In this document: positions 10,481 through 22,354 of the stretch, in pieces
Numbering within the stretch: position 1 is the first letter of the stretch
How the letters are laid out: each line of letters begins with the position of its first letter
NCBI RefSeq assembly: GCF_027580225.2
Contig: NC_073340.2
Location: forward strand, 18,980,001-19,044,000
DNA from: Misgurnus anguillicaudatus
Taxonomy: Eukaryota; Chordata; Actinopteri; Cypriniformes; Cobitidae
Reading direction: 5' to 3'
Length of the DNA stretch: 64,000 bases
The notes under the pieces: generated by a model
Seen by the model: the letters and a program-made list of their open reading frames with translations, nothing else
Told to the model about the DNA's origin: nothing
The model's database searches: none
Made by a program: the position numbers and the translations under genes

Positions 10481-11720
10481 TATGTGTGCTTTCAATTATT
10501 ATTATTTTTTATTTGGCCTCTTTTGATGTTTGTGCTGTATACTGTGTGTATACTGTTTGTAATACAAGCTTGCAGGGAGGCTACTGCATCCATTAATTTG
10601 TCTGTTCAGTTAGTGTGTGTATGGATTTGTCCTGCATTTATATCAGTTGGCAGACATGCAGGGTGTGTTATATACAGACCTTTGAATGTGTATTTATCCT
10701 TTGGTTGTATAATATGCTTTGATTCTGTGCTTTCCATCTTGTAGAGTCACTGTGTGACTTCAGTTTCGAAAGGAGCTGATGGTTTACCTGCTTTGTTTTG
10801 TCCTTATTCAATAAAGGAACATAATGTTTCACTTTGTGCTTTTATATTTATATGGAATGTGTATTTTATACGACAGGGTATAAGGGCCACACCGAGGAAA
10901 GGAGAAAATCATACATTTGAGGCTGGTTCTTTCTGTGGAAAGATGCATATTGTTTTTACAGTCCTGATACTTATAACAATTCGATGCTGATGTGCCAAAA
11001 GATTAAGTATGTCCTTGTTTCTGAAACCATACTAAAGTACAATTCCACGAAATGCCCCACAACTGTTATTGTAACAACTGTCCTCCTCTAAAACAAGAAG
11101 TTACAATATTACGACTTCATTCTCTCTGTTTTTTTTCCTCTGTGGCCCGAATGTTCTATCATTTCATATATAGCCTTATAGTCTTTAGGAAACTGTAAAT
11201 TATCTGATAATAGCAACATCATCTAAAATCATAATTTATCCAAAATTATTAAAATTAATTATCACAAACATTTAAAAATGACAGTGTGTGTAGTTATATT
11301 TGATAACAATGTATATTGGGCAGTGAAATAACTATTGGTTTCCGTTTGTGGTGACTGCTGACTGACAAAAGGGATGAGATTAGATAGATCCTGGAATTTA
11401 GCCTGGTCCGGAGCAGGCTAGCTCCACAGAATAGATCTCCATGGTAATTTATACCATAACATATCCTCCTGCCCCCTATCCAGCTTTAGTGCAACCGGAT
11501 CACGGATCAGTTGAGCCAGGATCACCAAGATATCCCGGCTTAATCCCTTATCCTAGTTTTGTGCAATAGGCCCCAGATTTTCAAATTTAAGTTGTATCTC
11601 CGACAAATATTGTCCTTTCCTAACAAACCGTACGTCAATGGAATTTATTGTGTATAAATCTAAAAAACTATATACATAAATAAAATAACCTTATTACTGG
11701 TTTTGCGGTCCAGTTTCACA

Positions 11721-13160
11721 TTTAATCTAAATACATACAAGAAAAATAAACAAAAACCCTTTCAGTTTAGCAGAGCAAAAAGCCTCAAAGCTTCGGCAGG
11801 AAAGGTGAAATATAAAACGGCGTTTGACAATTTCCATAATTTTAGATGCATGAAGTACCATGGTGTGGTCCAGCTAAGATTGATGTATTATAATTATACA
11901 GTGCTCTTCTCCAAAGCAGCGCCCTTAACATCAATAAAAAGCCATCGCAGTCTGATGAGGTAAATGGTTCTGCCTTGAAGTAAATTGCGGCCTTTACCTG
12001 CTTCTACTGATTTTCTCCTGCTTTATTGTTTGATATAATTAAAATGTAAACCAGCTCCTTCCATGGGTGCTTTCTCAAGCGATGTTCAATCACTCTTTAT
12101 TGCATTGGGCCTTGTCTTTACAAAAGATTCTCAGAGGAATGCGAGGAAGATTGAATGGGTTGGCAGCCTAGCTGGGCTATTTCCTCTAATGCGTGGTAGG
12201 CTTGAAGGCTATCCAAGAGATTAATATGACTTCAGTCTTTTTGGAACAGTGACATTTATTCTTCCCCAAAGTTTCCGCTGTTTGGAGTCACTTCCTCACT
12301 TTCACGATTCTCTCTCTTTCTCTCTCTCTCTCTCTGCTAAGTTGGGAAGCATCCAGAATCCTGGCTTTCGCAGATGCACTAGACTATAATCTGTCATTTC
12401 TGTCACATGCTTGTTTATTATATATTATATCTCAAAAACAGTGGCGCTGGATGCATGACCAGAATTTAAAACAAAAGTGCATGGCATATTCGGTGCCTTC
12501 CAGACAGCTCCTGCATGCAAAACCCCCTGTTGGTATTATTTTACTGTACAGCTGCTCTGAAGCGAAGAGATTTCTTATAAATAAACTCCTGACGTGTATT
12601 GATGTCTCTGGACATTGGAGATTTGATGTTCTGTGCAAAGCATGTACTCTATATGAACAATGTTTGCATTTCTGCTGCCACATCACATCATTCTGATAGA
12701 TTTCTATTAATCCAATCTTCCAAACACATGCAATACGCCGGGTTTTCCTGCTGAAGCTGCCATATTTGACGTCTTGAGCAATTCATGAAGATCCCTCTCT
12801 CCTTATCAGCAGCGGCTCCAGCGCTAACATTGAGTACGGTAATTATTTTGTCGCTCCAGTGAATGTGACTCACTTAACCAGAGGAAGTACAGTACTACAA
12901 CAAAGCAATGAAACGATGACTCAGTCATAGACCGTCGGCAATCAAGGACATAATATTTGTGGGGTCAAGGTTAAGAGCAATCAGACGTCAGTTTGCGTCG
13001 TGCAATTTTTGCGTGGGGTTTTATATTTGAATTTACACGATTTCTAGCTGTTCGTTTTAAACAGAATGGTTTTTACCTAACAATCTCAGCAAATGATGTC
13101 ATCAACTGTGCAAAAAAAAATAAAGTACAGTATGGGGTCTAAGGCTGATATCTCTAGTAC
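11721..13160. other. Unique-looking sequence, no gene supported
   Basis: It holds a CT-rich microsatellite at about 12310-12336. Overlapping sense and antisense short frames at 12432-12696 are mirror artefacts. The 12440-12780 part has even base composition and no repeat motifs, so it could be conserved non-coding DNA; this cannot be judged from one sequence. Confidence 0.35.
12310..12336. repeat. (CT)n microsatellite
   Basis: Run of TCTC units with one TTT interruption. Confidence 0.9.
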
Positions 13161-13404
13161 TTAAAGGGATAGTTCACTTAAAAATGAAAATGTTGTCATC
13201 ATTTACTCATCCTCATGTTGTTGTAAACCTGTATGCATTTCTTTTTTCTGATGAACACAAAAGAAGATATTTTGAGAAATGATGGTAAACACACAGCAGA
13301 TAGTGACCATTGACTTCCATAGTAGGAATAAAAAATATGATGGAATTGAATGGGTACCGTCAACCGTCTGTGTGCTTACCATCATATTTTCTTCATCATT
13401 TATC

Positions 13405-14115
13405 CAGGGTTCCCACGGGTCCTTGAAATTTTTGAAAGTTTGTGAATCTGGGGGAAAAAAATTCAAGGCCATGGGAAGTTTTTGAACATATACATATACA
13501 GGTCATTGAAAGTGCGTGCATCTATTTTATGCAAAAAAATCCATATTATTCCCTGTGTAGTGTAGGATAATATCATCAAATTTCTAGCCTTTTAAGCACA
13601 CGTGCTAAACTGTTCACTTTAAATGATTATATATTCTGTATGTGAATGTTGATTCATACCAAAATGCTTTTTTGCATAGTTGGGTTTGACAAATAAAAAC
13701 GTCTCGGGTTATGTATGTAACTGTCGTTCCCTGAGAAGGGAACAAGACGCTGCGTCTCCCTTGCCTTATTTCCTGCGTCCCTGTAATGCCGTCTTTGGCA
13801 ATATTTCAGATAGCGATATACTTCCTGGCTCCCGTGTCACCCTGTCTTTGTCGTTAAGTCTCACCATTGGTAGAATTTGATATACAGATTCAGACGCACT
13901 TACCCCTGGAGGCGTCCCCAAAGTGTCACCACAGTGAAGCAGCAGAAGTTCCCTTGAAGGGAACTGTAACAATGTATCTTAAAAGGTAACAAGATGTAAC
14001 CTTGCTCTTACTTAAAATATGTCCCCACATTTAGTCCTTGAATTTAAGGGTATTGGACCTGGAAAGTCCTTGAAAGGTCCTTGAATTTGAAGTTAACGAA
14101 AGTGTGGGAACCCTG
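13405..14115. mobile_element. hAT element with CAGGGTTCCCAC ends, nested
   Basis: The ends CAGGGTTCCCACGGGTCCTT and ...GTGGGAACCCTG are flanked by TTTATC on both sides (13399-13404, 14116-14121). Only 6 bp match instead of the usual 8. Subterminal repeats of GGTCCTTGAA occur on both sides. No transposase is present. A related end begins at 63948. Confidence 0.82.
13695..13995 (+). repeat. Internal module of the hAT element (GTCTCGGGTTATGTATG type)
   Basis: A segment running from about GTCTCGGGTTATGTATGTAA to GGGAACTGTAACAATGTATC is a sequence I recall as widely dispersed in cyprinids. It contains GTTCCCTGAGAAGGGAAC and TTCCCTTGAAGGGAA palindromes. It may be an independent insertion or part of the hAT interior. 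Confidence 0.45.
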
Positions 14116-14307
14116 TTTATCACAATACTTCCAAAATATTTTTTCCTACTATGCAAGTCAATGGTCACTGTCTGCTTTGTGCTTACCATCATTTCTCAAA
14201 ATATCTTCTTTTGTGTTCATCAGAAAAAAAGAAATTCATACAGGTTTAAAACAACATGAAGATGAATAAATGATGACAGAATTTTCATTTTAAAGTGAAC
14301 TATCCCT

Positions 14308-16669
14308 TTAAGAGAGTATGTTAAAAAGAGTATGCCCCAGAGAACCTGAATTTAAAGATCACACAGATCACAAGTTCCCTGAATAACGTTTTTGAGACAT
14401 CTTCACAAAGGTGATGCCCTAGTGGGACATTCTAAAGAACTGTGAATTATGCCTTCATTCATCATTTGCATATATTACTTGCGTCCTGTAGTAGTAATAC
14501 CAAAATGAATTAAAAAGTCTAATTCATACTGTCATATAGATGTTTGATTTGTTCTTCTCTCACTTGTACAGTTTTTATAAGACGGCATCTCAGCCTGCCA
14601 AATCATGTTACATCAAACACACTTTAGACTGAGCTCCATTTATCCCTGGTCTCTTGCTCCATATGGCTGCCTTCTCTGAAATATCTGAGGAGATTTTTCC
14701 AATTTGACAGAGTGAAAAGACGGTAGATGTGTGTCGTCCATATGCTCCTCAAAATGTGAGGAAATCTGGTGCGTTTCACCTTTAAGTATCCCATGTGTCT
14801 GCACTTTGACTTTTACTGCAGTTTTTCTTGATAGTCATACTTTGTCATTTATATAAAAAATAAGGGTTGAGACTTTTTTGTCTTCCGAAACATTTTCAGT
14901 GGCCTTTGATGGCAATACTTGACATAATGATAATTATATTGAATAAATATATCCTGTTGTTTTAGCAGCAGGCATAACTCTCCAAGGAAAATTAAATTGT
15001 CCCCGCTTACTTTCTTAATGAAAAGTGCATTGTTCATACTCCACCAGTTATTATTCTAAAAACGTTCACATTGATGTGGAAAATAGAGATCAGTCATGTT
15101 ACAGACTGTGCTAAATGTATTGGAAATGCTTTTAAGTGTTGTTTTTAAGTACTGGTTTATCGTCCCGTCACCCTACAACATCCCCGGTGATGGAAACCAG
15201 AGCATGGGAGCCTGAAGCAGCAAGGCCCCTATGCATTGTTGGGAGACTCAAATCCTTGGATTATCTACGTGCTTAAACTGATTCAGGATCAGGGGATGCT
15301 AGTCACAGCTCACTAATCTCCCTGTGTAGGGTCAAGGGAAAGCTCTCTGGAGTCAGTGAGCCAGCACTGTTTGGACTCCGTCGAGGGTTATTAATTCCCT
15401 TTCTTGCCACAAGCCGCTCTGTCAGGAATCGATTGTACTGAGAAATTGACAGCAAAGGCTTCTCTGCTCTCCCTATCTTTTTTCTCCTTTTGCTATGTCT
15501 GTCTTTCTCCCCCTTTAGCTTTCTCTCTTTATTCGTTGTTTATATCTCTCTCTCTATCTCTCTCTCCTTTTGTGTTTTGCTCCCTAATTGGCATCTTTGG
15601 AACAGTTGTTGAGTTTGCTATACATTGTGACAATTCTTCTAAAAAAAGTGTTGGAAGTTGATTTTGAAGCTGACAGACAAGTCAGAATAGCATGTTCTGT
15701 TTTCAGCCAATTGGGCACTGTTATTCTTGCCAACAACCTCAAAAATGGCCAAACATTAACCAATCGATTGGTCCTTCGATATATAAGCCTGTCACTGCTG
15801 ATTGGTACTCCAGCATTCCTCTTTGTTTAATATCTGTACCCTTGGCTCACAGGTGATGTGAGAGAAGAGAGGGCCATCGCTGTATTATGTCTGATTTCTC
15901 GTCCACTTCTCTCACGGCTGTAATTGGTCAAGGTGAGGTGTGTGCGGCGGTTGCAAGATACAGGCTCCTTTCCTTCATCGATCTGCGCACGCGATATGAG
16001 CAGCACGTGGCACGGGCCGCAGGAGAACGTTCAAGTGTTTTCATGGCCTCTGCTGAAGTTCTGTTTCCTGTGCAGCTTTTGTAGAGAGCGCCTTGAGAGG
16101 AAACATGAATGGAGCTCTCACAAAAGTCCTTCACATGCTGGGCGAATAGAAAATATCACACGCACGCTTACGCGCACACAGACCCACGCTCGAACTCGGA
16201 TTGAGTAGGAATACAACGGGGGACTGAGAAAACCAAGTGTGACAAGTGAAATTAGGACGTGAAGTTTGCATCAAAGCGCAGCTGAACAAAGCCTGGGTCT
16301 TGTAGCGAAAGTGTCCTTCACCTCTTCAGCGTGGAACATGCCCGAGGCCGCTGTTAGTATGCGCTTTGATCTTCTACCACTCCAAACTTTGTCCTTAGTG
16401 ACAATAATAATGATGATGTACGGTAAAAATACTTTTGCTTTGTGAAGATCTTTCATGTGCAAGTTAGGACCTAAAGCACTTCACTGTCAAGAAATAAACA
16501 ACCAGCTAAATAAGAGGAATCTCAGAGTAGGTCCAGATTTCAATCTTGTTATCGATACAGAAATGTCATTTTAGAATGGCACATGTTTAGGTTTTTTAGT
16601 TATGAAAAAACTTTGTTAATCATCACCAATGGCGGGTTGCATAAACATAGTCAGTAATTTGTCTCTTAA
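14308..16669. other. Unique-looking sequence, no gene supported
   Basis: It holds a CT-rich tract at about 15518-15575 and short overlapping frames at 15404-16208 without recognisable motifs. No transposon ends were found. Parts such as 15160-15420 and 15840-16160 have balanced composition and could be regulatory, but this is unproven. Confidence 0.35.
15518..15575. repeat. CT-rich low-complexity tract
   Basis: Degenerate TCTC repeats; the serine/leucine-rich frames through it are artefacts. Confidence 0.8.
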
Positions 16670-16937
16670 AGGTGCAGTGTGTAATTTTTAGAAGGATTTC
16701 TTGATAGAAATGCAAAATTATATACAAAACTATATTATCAGTGGTGTATAAAGACCTTTTTATAATCAACTCTTATGTTTTTATTATGTTAGAATGTGAC
16801 GTTTTTATCTACATACACAGAGGGTCCCCTTACGTGGAAGTCGTCATTTTGTGCAAGCCATGTTTCTACAGAAGCCCTTAACGGACAAACTTTTTTTACT
16901 GAATTGTCTCCATCAATTCGTTTTTATCTACATACAC
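16670..16937 (+). mobile_element. TTAA-type AGGTGCAGTG element, 3' truncated
   Basis: TTAA at 16666-16669 precedes AGGTGCAGTGTGTAATTTTT and the body motifs TATCAGTGGTGTATAAAGACC and GTTTTTATCTACATACAC. The other end is replaced at 16938 by a hAT-type end. The 18-mer GTTTTTATCTACATACAC occurs twice, at about 16800 and 16920. Confidence 0.75.
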
Positions 16938-17000
16938 CAGTGGCGGAGTGGCCATCGGGAGAGTCGGGACATTTCCCGGTGGGCCGGTAGTGTTTTGAGG
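16938..17000 (+). mobile_element. hAT-type end fragment (CAGTGGCGGAGTGGCC)
   Basis: CAGTGGCGGAGTGGCCATCG followed by CATTTCCCGGTGGGCCGG is an end I associate with a cyprinid hAT family. The following 230 bp are GC-rich and probably belong to it, but no right end was found. Confidence 0.5.
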
Positions 17001-17499
17001 CTGCAAGGTTCGGTCTGACAGTTATACATTGCGAGTTATAGCAACCCCGTCTGGCGGCTTGATGCGCGGCCGCTTCCCGCTGGTCAAACTGTGCAGCCTC
17101 TTTGCTCAACATAAAAGTGCTCAACCTGTTCGACAAGTCCAACCATGTTTAGGATTTTTAAAAATATAGGGGGATCATTGAACGGCGCTCCCCAAATAGC
17201 ATGGCCTGTCGGCCTTTGATGTAAAAAGCTGCGCCGCCGAATGCCTGTTTATTGGAGTACATTTGCGGTCGGATTGATCCATCAAGCAGAAAGACTATTT
17301 GATAGTAAGTGTGGATTAAGGATGTTTAAAATCTCTAGCTTGGTGGTCAGTACAGCCCAGTCTCCTGAAGATGCGTATAAATCTTGTTTACGAAGTGTAA
17401 AACTCGTGCAATACATACGCCAAATTCCACTTTGGCGTGCATATGATACGCAAGTCCTTCCCATTCACTTAAACTGTGCATAATTTTTTGTCGTTTTAT

Positions 17500-17728
17500 T
17501 TATTGGTTTCTCAATATTTTTGCTATTTTTTTTACCATTTTCGCTTGGGTTTAGGGTTAGAACAACTTTTTGTTATATAAAAATGACATCCTAACCCAAA
17601 CCCCAACTCTAACCCCAACTCCAAGCGAGCATGGCTTAAATATGGACAAAAACATGGAGAAACCTCTATATTAAGTAACCTCATTAAGCAAATCTAAAAT
17701 CTAACCCTAAACCCAAGCGAAAATGTAT
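17500..17728. repeat. Partly self-complementary repeat with telomere-like words
   Basis: TTTTCGCTTGGGTTTAGGG (about 17537-17556) is mirrored by CCCTAAACCCAAGCGAAAA (about 17704-17723). CTAACCC and CCCCAACTC words lie between. The same TTTAGGGTTAG module plus GACATCC appears inside the foldback at 32266-32776. Confidence 0.6.
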
Positions 17729-18190
17729 GTTTTCACACCTATTTCGTTTGAGCCCTCCAAACGCTCTCAGAGCAGTTCAGGGTGTATATGTGAACAAACC
17801 AAGTGATCTCAGACCCCCCTAAAAGGACCCAAAAGTGAACCAAACTCAGACCTCGTTTTTGGGTTCTTTTGTGATTCGATTTCTTTTTGAGATGTGAAAT
17901 CAATGAGGTCCCGGTCTTCTTCGCCTGTCGTTCGGACATTGTATCAAAATCAGCTGCTGCACAGAAAACTGGGATCTGAGGTCTTATGAAGTTGGGATGT
18001 GAACAAGAAAGGGTCTGAGATCACTTCAATTCTGAAGAAGACCAAAAAAAGAACTGGGTCCTCTTTTGAGTCCACTATATTGTGAACACCAAAAGGACTG
18101 AGGTCACATTCGGCTAGTTCCTTTTCTGGTTCACTTTAAGTAAACTGGGTTTGGTTCTTTTAAAATGAACTATATGCGAAAACACCCTTA
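17729..18190. mobile_element. DNA-transposon-like repeat with GTTTTCACACC / GCGAAAACACCC ends
   Basis: The block is rich in GAACC and GGTTC words (GTGAACCAAACTCAGACC, TTCCTTTTCTGGTTCAC), with TTTTCACACC at the left and GCGAAAACACCCTTA at the right. This resembles cyprinid elements whose ends read GGGTGTTTTCACACC. Ends are diverged and no clear duplication is seen. Confidence 0.5.
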
Positions 18191-18528
18191 GAAAAGTTTT
18201 GAACAGTCTTTAAAAATTAGATGGCCCACTTTTTACACATATGCGAGGGTCGGCATACAGCGCACATGGCGTAAATTTTGTCATTTAAATAGTTAGCTAT
18301 GTAAATAGTACTATTTTACTAGTATTGCAATTCGTAGCAATATGCATGTGTCGAATGCCTGCTGATGCATACGAGTCAAATGAAGTATACTTTGCAAGAC
18401 CGTGTGTCCGACTGTGCGTGTCTTCACATACATGTAAAAACAAAACAAAAATATGCAACCAGACATATTTCTGTGTAAAGATTCTGCATAAACACTTAAC
18501 TAATATATCTCTGACCCAACAACAGAAA

Positions 18529-18786
18529 TACACTCTAATAAATAAATGTACATCAAGGTACAAAAGTTGTCACCTATTCAAAAAGAAAATTTTTGTACCT
18601 AAAAGGTACATATTGGAACCTCTAAGGTACACGCGAGTATCTAAAAGATACATACTATTACCCCAAAGGTACACTTGATAGGTAATAATTAATGATTACC
18701 TAAATGGTACATATTAGGACCTTTTTAATGGTATCGACCCAGTGACAAAAAGGTACAACTTTTGTACCTTTATTTCTGAGAGTGTA
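18529..18786. mobile_element. 258-bp TA-flanked MITE (GGTACAAAAG family)
   Basis: Ends TACACTCTAATAAATAAATG and TTTATTTCTGAGAGTGTA are inverted, with TA at both junctions. The interior is made of GGTACA/TGTACC words. A TA duplication would fit Tc1/mariner-like transposition, but no transposase is present. Confidence 0.8.
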
Positions 18787-20467
18787 GACTAAAAGTATCA
18801 GAGTTTACTAGCTTTCATTCTGTGTAAACGAATTACTGCCTCCAAGCCGCCTTAAACTTGAAATTAATGAGTCTGTTTACCAAGGTAGCATGTAATTGAT
18901 CAAAGATACAGCTAAAATATAAGTGATGTTGCAAGTGTGGAGTACATCAGTCTATTGCTCTTTCGAGAGAATGATGTAATGTAATGTTTCTCCTGTCTTG
19001 AATAAAGAAAGCAAACTGGATCTAACCAGGACAAAGAGATAAACGGATGGCCCAGATTTACCACAATCAGAGGGCAAATACAACAGTCTCTAATGGCAGC
19101 TTCAGTGAACAGTAACACACAAACACCAGTTTTAGTAACAGTTTAAAATGCTGTCAAAAAGGTCAGGATACCAAAGAAAAAGCTTCATATAAAACTGTCG
19201 ATAAATGGAAAGATCAAGAATGGGCTGAATACATTAACATCTGTGTATTTGGCAGACTTTCACAAATTGTTTTTGGTACAATGTTAAAGCAGCTTTTCAT
19301 GGTATATTTTCAGCTTCTGATTTGCCCTCTTTCGCAGTTTTTTTTATTTTGCACCCACTTGACAAGGGTTTGAAATGAACATCCGCCAACGGGTAACGTT
19401 GTCAAATCACCAGCCAATTTGGCAGTTTAAAGCTTAGAAAAATCATAGTTGTAGCACAAATACTCAAAACGTGAGTCATCATGGTATACTAAATACAGCA
19501 TTTTTGTGCAGCGTACACGCTTACTTGAAAACACCCGTTACTACTCACACAAACAATGTCCACTAGACTCGAGACTAAAACATAATAATGTGGCGATACT
19601 TAGCTGGGTTACAAACTTAGCTGGGAAGGAAAGTCACCCCAAACAACCAAGGAGACCAAGAAAAAGAAGAGGTTTTAATACAAAGTGCCAAACTGGGCGT
19701 GAATGGCTTGTCTATCAGTGTGTCTCAATCAGTTCCCTAGCTCCCTAGGTTGTGTACAGGGCCTTAGGCACTGGCTTACTATACATACTATAGGGACACT
19801 TCATGAATGGATGACTAGATTTTCTGGTATCGGCTTATTAAAACTGATATTTATAAGCATCACGCAGAAAGGACATCTCAGTGATTTTTAAAAACTGGTT
19901 AAAGAACAGTATAAAAACACTTTAATTAGTCTACTTCATGTAGTACAAAGTTCAGTAAAAATGACAGACAGACTAGTACAATTTTAAAGTTGCCATTAAA
20001 CAAAAGTAGACTTATTTTCCCTGTGGTGACGTAAATAAAATAAGGCAAAGTTGGATTTGAATTTGTCCATTGAGATCTGATTGGATCGTTTGAAGTTGGG
20101 ACGTGTTGCTAATTGCTAATCGCTGCGATCTTCTCCCTGATCCACCCACCTGCCATACCATATGATGGGAAGTAAAGAGAGATCGTTTTGAGGAGGGGAG
20201 GAGATATGCGTTTTTGATTATGAGGGCACATCATTTTTTTATAATGAAGCTCACAGATAAGTAATTTGTAATATAATGAAGCTCACAAATAAGTAATTTG
20301 TAAAAAAATACCATTATATTCCAAAACAAATTACAGTTTTTTATTATATTTTCATGGTGACTTTAAGATTAAATAGAAAATCTATTTAGAAAATTCAGTA
20401 AAAACATTAGTTATGGAATTTATTAAATGCTTTATTTGATGTTCATTGTACTGTGTTGTTTTGCTTA
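18787..20467. other. Mostly unique-looking sequence, no gene supported
   Basis: About 20030-20345 reads like an old dispersed repeat (TTTGTCCATTGAGATCTGAT). The rest shows no transposon ends and only short frames. Confidence 0.35.
20241..20302. repeat. Two-copy tandem repeat, period 32 bp
   Basis: ATAATGAAGCTCACAGATAA...GTAATTTGTA at 20241-20270 recurs at 20273-20302 with one mismatch (AGATAA to AAATAA). Confidence 0.9.
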
Positions 20468-20475
20468 CCTAAAAG

Positions 20476-20842
20476 TAGGGCTGCGCAAAAATATCGATAC
20501 AGCTATCGTGATAATTTTTCACTGATAGTGTATCGATTTTTTAATCTCTGCTATAGTTATTTTAAAAAATGTATAATCCCTCTGTGTGCATCAAATGACC
20601 TTCTCTGCCGCTGCTGTAGTTGTCGCTGTCCAGTTGTCTGTCATATACAGCCAATGTCTTAGAAGTTAGCGGGAGTGAAAGAATTTCAGAAAATTTAAAA
20701 ACACCTACATTTTTTATAAAAAAAAAAGGAAAAGAATTGCAATGTATCGCAACATGCAACCTATTGTATCGTATCGTCATATAATAATCCATGTATCGTG
20801 ATACGTATCATATCGTGAGGCCCTTGCCAATACCCAGCCCTA
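20476..20842. mobile_element. 367-bp hAT MITE with perfect 8-bp duplication
   Basis: The element starts TAGGGCTGCGCAAAAATATC and ends ACCCAGCCCTA. CCTAAAAG flanks it exactly on both sides (20468-20475, 20843-20850), the 8-bp duplication of hAT elements. The arms carry repeated TATCG and TATCGTGATA words. There is no coding content. The intact duplication suggests a fairly recent insertion. Confidence 0.92.
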
Positions 20843-20850
20843 CCTAAAAG

Positions 20851-22180
20851 ACAGTTTTGGTGAAAAGAACAAGGGTGAAAGAGAAAGGGACGAGATGGGA
20901 GTATGACAGAATTTTGTTTGAATAATATGCAGTTCAGATTTTATAATAAATAATATAAAAAATATTTAAAATGTTTATAAATAAAGTTGTGACATAGTTA
21001 ATTTTGGCTAGTAAAAGTTCTGAATGGCCGGTATCTTAAAAATATATTAGCCAAATTGTCTGGTAAGTAAAAAAGTTGCATGTGACCCTTACCTGTATCT
21101 TATATTCTCTCCTGCGTGTTTTTTCACATTATTTTATCAGGAATATTCATTTAAAATTCAGCGTATGAAGTTTTATGGGTCTAAAGTAACTTGCAAAATT
21201 ATGTGCAGTACCTCAGTAGATTATTTCCCACGTCCAGTCTTCACTTTGGCCCTGCCAATGTATACGTCTCCCTTTTAAAATGTTGTTGTAAAGTGATGTA
21301 TTGTGATAGAAATGTTCTACATACTGCAAAATCTGCTGGTGTCATCTTTGTTTTTTACCTCTTTGTGTTCCTGTACTCATTGAGGCATTATATACACTTT
21401 AATAGTGTAAATGTGTGTGTCTCTCATTTAGATTTGGTTTAGTTGACATGCTGAAAAATACAAGGTTAAGTTTAGATATAAACACACCAGCATCTAAATG
21501 GAATTGCCATCTCCCATTACTTAGAAACATATACACCTAACCCTGATGGAGTCTGGTAATACATGCTACTTGAGCTACTTTTGTGCTAAGTGTATTATTG
21601 CACGCATACTTTCAACATCTCCTGTGATCTCATGAACGTGTGACCTTGATGTCAAATAAAGAGAAATGAAACCAGAAGTCCCTCCTTCTATTCTTTACCG
21701 GTCGCTTATGGTTGAAATATGAATAATAGATTCATGTTTCTTGTCCTCTTATCTGCTAAGTGAAGCTACGCGTCTCACTGTTGTTCCATCAGATAATCTC
21801 TGAAACGAGAGTATGTGATGTGATGGCCGATACTGGAAGCGTTTCAATCTGTTGTTTGCCATAAATCTCCTTGTAAGTGGTTCCCTTATGGAACTGTAAT
21901 GCAAACCTTTTGAGATCTCCCGGTGCAAACACAGCGGCATGAAGAATTGAAGCAATACGAGACGCAAAGTGCATCCTTGGTGCTTCTTGATAGCTTTTAT
22001 CCAAGTTTGGAATAAGTGCATGTTCAATGATCAATCCCGGCCGTGGAAATTTTGAGAACAGGGGTATCTGGCAGAAGTACAAGTTAAATGGAAAAACTTT
22101 GCGGTTGAGGTTGGGAAACTTTTTTTAATGTTTCATTTGCTCAGTACAGCTTGAACTATTAATTAAATAAATGTGTTGTT
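20851..22180. other. Unique-looking sequence, no gene supported
   Basis: Two overlapping minus-strand frames at 21749-22082 are open but match no family I know and lack splice context. No transposon ends were found. Confidence 0.35.
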
Positions 22181-22184
22181 GACA

Positions 22185-22350
22185 CCCGCAGTCACCATTC
22201 ACTTTCAGTGCCACTATACAATGGAAGTTAATGGTGACTGATGCTAGTCTCTAACTTTCTGTCCATCTTCTCCTTTCGTTCTGTGAAAAAATGACAAATT
22301 TAAAACAACACGCAGGTGGCTAAATAACAGAATTGGCATTTTTAATTAAA
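22185..22350 (-). mobile_element. Degenerate half of an AGGGATAGTTCAC-type TTAA element
   Basis: CACCATTCACTTTCAGTG, TCTCCTTTCGTTCTGTGAAA and TTAAAACAACACGCAGG follow the order of the right half of this family (compare 14150-14307). Both ends are too decayed to show the duplication. Confidence 0.45.
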
Positions 22351-22354
22351 GTAC

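Larger units (their letters stand above)
7952..11572 (+). mobile_element. PIF/Harbinger element, 3.6 kb, with both gene remnants
   Basis: The inverted ends are GGGGCCTGTTGCACAAAA on the left and the complement GGCCTATTGCACAAAAC on the right. CCA occurs directly at both junctions (7949-7951 and 11573-11575), which would be a 3-bp duplication, although Harbinger usually prefers TWA; boundaries are uncertain by about 2 bp. Inside, in the same direction, are a Myb/SANT-like gene (8177 to about 9757) and a HARBI1-like transposase (about 9811-10480), the two proteins characteristic of autonomous Harbinger elements. Both carry frame breaks and the transposase lacks its 5' part, so it is dead. A 274-bp MITE (8754-9027) has landed in the Myb gene's intron. 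Confidence 0.88.
7746..11720. repeat. Old dispersed repeat split by the Harbinger element
   Basis: The left part (7746-7951) ends ...CCCTCAGATTCCA and the right part (from 11576) resumes AGATTTTCAAATTT. It then runs through AATATTGTCCTTTCCTAAC to ACTGGTTTTGCGGTCCAG near 11710. Joined in order, these match a very common cyprinid repeat as I remember it, in which AGATTCCAGATTTTC is continuous. This gives the pre-insertion site. Confidence 0.65.
13165..14307. mobile_element. TTAA-flanked element with AGGGATAGTTCAC ends
   Basis: The ends AGGGATAGTTCAC and GTGAACTATCCCT are each flanked by TTAA (13161-13164, 14308-14311). The arms continue as inverted repeats: TGATGAACACAAAAGAAGAT with its complement, and GACTTCCATAGTAGG with CCTACTATGCAAGTC. 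This is one of the commonest cyprinid non-autonomous families with TTAA duplications. Its centre is interrupted by a hAT element at 13405-14115. Confidence 0.9.

Noticed and set aside
17540..17730. Possible interstitial telomeric repeat
   Set aside because: CTAACCC and CCCTAAACCC words are degenerate, few and arranged as an inverted pair inside a MITE-like repeat, not as a tandem TTAGGG array.
18325..18678. 117-codon frame with repeated RYI/RYT units
   Set aside because: The C-terminal repetition comes from the GGTACA words of the MITE at 18529.
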